Shown in pieces: positions 61,752 through 64,000 of a DNA stretch of 64,000 bases. The translations under genes and the position numbers were made by a program. The DNA lies in contig JAGOSY010000009.1 of NCBI GenBank assembly GCA_018062085.1, forward strand, positions 1 to 64,000, given 5' to 3'. Numbering within the stretch: the stretch's first letter is position 1; every line of letters starts with the position of its first letter. This DNA comes from a bacterium. Lineage in GTDB: Bacteria > Cyanobacteriota > Vampirovibrionia > Obscuribacterales > Obscuribacteraceae. The notes below the pieces were generated by a model. It was not told the DNA's origin and searched no databases. It saw only the letters and a program-made list of their open reading frames with translations.

Positions 61752-63461
61752 TTACACTTTAACAGCGGTAGGCGCTTCGAGGTGCGATCGTGACAGCATA
61801 CCGCCAGAAACGGTACTTGCCTTAAATCCATTTTGCAAAAGTAGTCGCGTCGCGTAGTAGGCCCGCTGGCCAGAGCGACAGATGACTAGTATTTCGCGAC
61901 CTCTGGGCAACTCGTCCAAACGGGCACGAAGTTCAGGCAGAGGAATGTGCAGCGCGCCAGCAACAGCCTCAACAGCAAGCTCGGAGGTATTGCGCACATC
62001 AAGAATCAGACCATCCGATAAAGAGTTCCAGTGGCTCAAGGGCATGTCACCACAAAGAACATTTGCCGCAACCATGCCAGCGAAGTTAATTGGATCTTTA
62101 GCACTACCAAATTGGGGTGCGTAGCAAAGTTCAGATTCTTCAAGATCGTAGATCGTAGCACCCAACTGAATGGCCATTGCTAGGGCGCTGATACGTTTGT
62201 CCACCGCCGCTCCATCCTCGCCGAGCATCTGGGCACCGAGCAGGCGTCCGTCAGATTTTCGAAAAACAACTTTTAACGCCAACATCTTGGCGCCCGGATA
62301 ATAGCCGGCATGTGAATTAGGGTAAAGAAAAATCTTTTCGAAATCACTTTCGCCTAGTTGGCTAAGAAGCTTCTCGTTCGCCCCTGTCCAGGCCACTGCA
62401 GCCCCGAACACACCAACGATTGCCGTTCCCTGAGTGCCGCGAAAACGACTCTGTCGCCCAGCAATCACATCAGCAGCAATGCGCCCTTGCCGGTTGGCTG
62501 GCCCAGCGAGCGCCACAAGAGACCATTGCCCAGTAACAAAATCTTTGACCTCAACCACATCACCCACGGCAAAAATATCAGGGTCGCTAGTGCGCATTTG
62601 TTCATCAACTCGAACGCCACCAAGTTCACCGATCTCAAGACCGGCCATCTTTGCTAGCCCTGTCTCTGGACGCACACCAATCGCTAAAATCACGATATCG
62701 GCCAGATGAGATTTGCCTGAGCTAGTAAGAACTTCAAGCGATCCGTCTGCGCACTGGTTAAAAGCAGAAACACCGTCATTCAATTGAATGCGAACGCCAT
62801 ATTTTTCCAATCGCTGCTCAACTAGATAGGCAATCTCTCGGTCGAGTCGGGGCAAAACTTGCTTAGGCCGCTGCAGAAGCGTCACTTCTAGTCCGCGATG
62901 AATGAGATTCTCAGCCATCTCCAGCCCGATAAAGCCGCCGCCCACCACCACCGCACGCTGTGGCTTTACCTCAGCCTGATAGCCGGTATACGAATTCATT
63001 CCTGAACTATCAGCACGGTCTCGATCAAGCCACTGACGAATCCTGCGTGCGTCTGGCACTGTCCTCACCGAAAAGATTCCCGGCAAATCAATACCGGGAA
63101 TCGGCGGACGAGTCGGTGCCGCCCCAGGTGAAAGCACAAGTTTGTCATATGTCTCGGTGGTCCGCTCTCCAGTAACCTGGTTCTTGAGCTCAACTGTTTT
63201 TTCTTTAGCCGAAATACCAATTACCTCGCAGCCCGTGCGGCAGTCGATTGCGAACTGTTCGCGAAAAGTTTGTTCAGTGGCCACAAGAAGACTCGATTCT
63301 TTTTCAATCACTCCGCCAACGTGGTAAGGAAGACCACAGTTGGCGTACGAGACATAAGGACCGCGCTCAAGCAGCAGAATCTCAACCTTTTCATCCAACC
63401 TACGCAAGCGCGCGGCACACGATGCACCACCTGCAACTCCGCCCACTATGATTACTTTCAC
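61752..63461 (-). CDS. CoA-disulfide reductase with C-terminal rhodanese domain
   Basis: This FAD/NAD(P)H flavoprotein keeps CoA and low-molecular persulfides reduced. It shows the FAD loop VGGVAGGASCAARL, the redox Cys in YVSYANCGLPY, the NAD(P)H loop VGGGFIGLEMAENL and the FAD end VGDVVEV. The rhodanese domain (~470-569) keeps its active Cys in LVICRSGQRAYYA. Such fusions reduce CoA-persulfide or polysulfide. The start at GTG 63461 is chosen for AAGGGGAAG upstream and because it begins directly at the FAD-binding strand (MKVIIVGG). Confidence 0.9.
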   Translation of the reverse strand: MKVIIVGGVAGGASCAARLRRLDEKVEILLLERGPYVSYANCGLPYHVGGVIEKESSLLVATEQTFREQFAIDCRTGCEVIGISAKEKTVELKNQVTGERTTETYDKLVLSPGAAPTRPPIPGIDLPGIFSVRTVPDARRIRQWLDRDRADSSGMNSYTGYQAEVKPQRAVVVGGGFIGLEMAENLIHRGLEVTLLQRPKQVLPRLDREIAYLVEQRLEKYGVRIQLNDGVSAFNQCADGSLEVLTSSGKSHLADIVILAIGVRPETGLAKMAGLEIGELGGVRVDEQMRTSDPDIFAVGDVVEVKDFVTGQWSLVALAGPANRQGRIAADVIAGRQSRFRGTQGTAIVGVFGAAVAWTGANEKLLSQLGESDFEKIFLYPNSHAGYYPGAKMLALKVVFRKSDGRLLGAQMLGEDGAAVDKRISALAMAIQLGATIYDLEESELCYAPQFGSAKDPINFAGMVAANVLCGDMPLSHWNSLSDGLILDVRNTSELAVEAVAGALHIPLPELRARLDELPRGREILVICRSGQRAYYATRLLLQNGFKASTVSGGMLSRSHLEAPTAVKV

Positions 63462-63525
63462 GACTTCCCCTTCAGCAATCGCTTGCTTAACAGCTCTCAT
63501 TCACAACCGAAAATAGCAATAGCGC

Positions 63526-64000
63526 TTAGCGTTTCGCCGCCAGAGACTCATCTTTGGTAGCTTGCTCAATTTCCTTTTCAAGCTCTTTCATACTGGCTTT
63601 TACCTGCTTGCTTATTGTCTTAAAGCCTTTCTTTAGTGCCGCCCGGACCTTCTCTTCTACATTGGCTGCGGCAATGACCACAAGCCCAGCACTACCAGAA
63701 TCTAAATTTTCACCTAGTTCTTGAAGATCGCGGCGGCTCATCCCACCAGCCACGTGCCCGGCTAATGCGCCAAAGGCTGCGCCAGTCCCAGCCCCAGCAG
63801 CGGCAACACCGGCCCCAGCTAACACTGCGGCTAACCCAGCCCCAATAGCGGCTCCAGGGAAGAGCGCTAGGGCAACTCCAGTAGCAAGCCCTAAACCAGC
63901 TCCAATTTTGAGGCCATCTTCAGTAGGTTGCTCATGTTTCTTGACTATCTTAACTTTTCCGTCGGACTGTTTCTCCAGAACCGCAGCGTCGAAGGTATCA
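63526..64000 (-). CDS. DUF1269-like protein (partial, continues past the right edge)
   Basis: The frame stays open to the window edge, so the N-terminus is missing. Visible elements are AAVLEKQSDGKVKIVKKHEQ, a Gly/Ala-rich hydrophobic hairpin (IGAGLGLATGVALALFPGAA, then a second block GAGTGAAFGALAGHVAGGMS) and a soluble end (GLVVIAAANVEEKV) with a charged helix. This matches DUF1269 membrane-associated proteins, whose function is not established. Confidence 0.75.
   Translation of the reverse strand, partial: DTFDAAVLEKQSDGKVKIVKKHEQPTEDGLKIGAGLGLATGVALALFPGAAIGAGLAAVLAGAGVAAAGAGTGAAFGALAGHVAGGMSRRDLQELGENLDSGSAGLVVIAAANVEEKVRAALKKGFKTISKQVKASMKELEKEIEQATKDESLAAKR

Overview
The window (64 kb, mid-range GC, many GTG and TTG starts) looks like bacterial chromosome. 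Many short secreted or lipid-anchored proteins with tetratricopeptide repeats (TPRs), lineage-specific paralogues and scattered single-gene units suggest a non-photosynthetic relative of cyanobacteria (Vampirovibrionia/Obscuribacter-like). That assignment is an impression from protein style, not a demonstrated placement.

Region 1 (1-10540) is the right end of an integrated island. A tyrosine recombinase (8980-10323) sits beside a displaced 3' fragment of an initiator tRNA-fMet gene (10494-10540), which still has its terminator. The cargo is a leftward operon: an 89-residue protein, a degenerate methylase-specificity fusion, HsdR, HsdM and HsdS. The island runs off the left edge, where the intact tRNA-fMet should lie.

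Region 2 (10541-13925) is a small accessory patch: a DUF6973-like membrane-anchored protein, a DUF1963-like zinc-ribbon protein, a DUF4259 protein and one unknown. It ends at a decayed tRNA-Val(UAC)-like sequence, probably a second integration scar. Region 3 (14-25 kb) is gene-poor and mostly unrecognised: a secreted TPR protein, a TPR/zinc-ribbon/SAF fusion, a BrnT/BrnA-type toxin-antitoxin pair with a readable promoter, a VirB2-like pilin candidate, a secreted Gln-rich protein and a T4 Rnl1-type RNA ligase.

Region 4 (25-36 kb) carries a divergent histidine kinase/response regulator pair, a PLP-dependent threonine/serine dehydratase with an 18-nt tandem repeat array in front of it, tRNA-Gly(UCC), hisC and recQ. 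Region 5 (36-50 kb) has a secreted HExxH metalloprotease candidate, a two-domain secreted protein, a GyrI-like protein, a four-unit zinc-ribbon protein, a uridine-kinase-like P-loop protein, a 2-hydroxyacid dehydrogenase relative lacking canonical catalytic residues, and a divergent HAD phosphatase/DeoR regulator pair.

Region 6 (50-64 kb) has 4-hydroxyphenylpyruvate dioxygenase next to an alpha/alpha-toroid protein, two overlapping TPR genes, a TusA/Cys-rich pair, a 5'-nucleotidase-like giant with an unusual N-terminus, an aspartase/fumarase-like probable pseudoenzyme, a paralogue of the 38.7-kb protein, a CoA-disulfide reductase-rhodanese fusion and a DUF1269 protein cut by the right edge. 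No CRISPR array, rRNA or insertion sequence was recognised.
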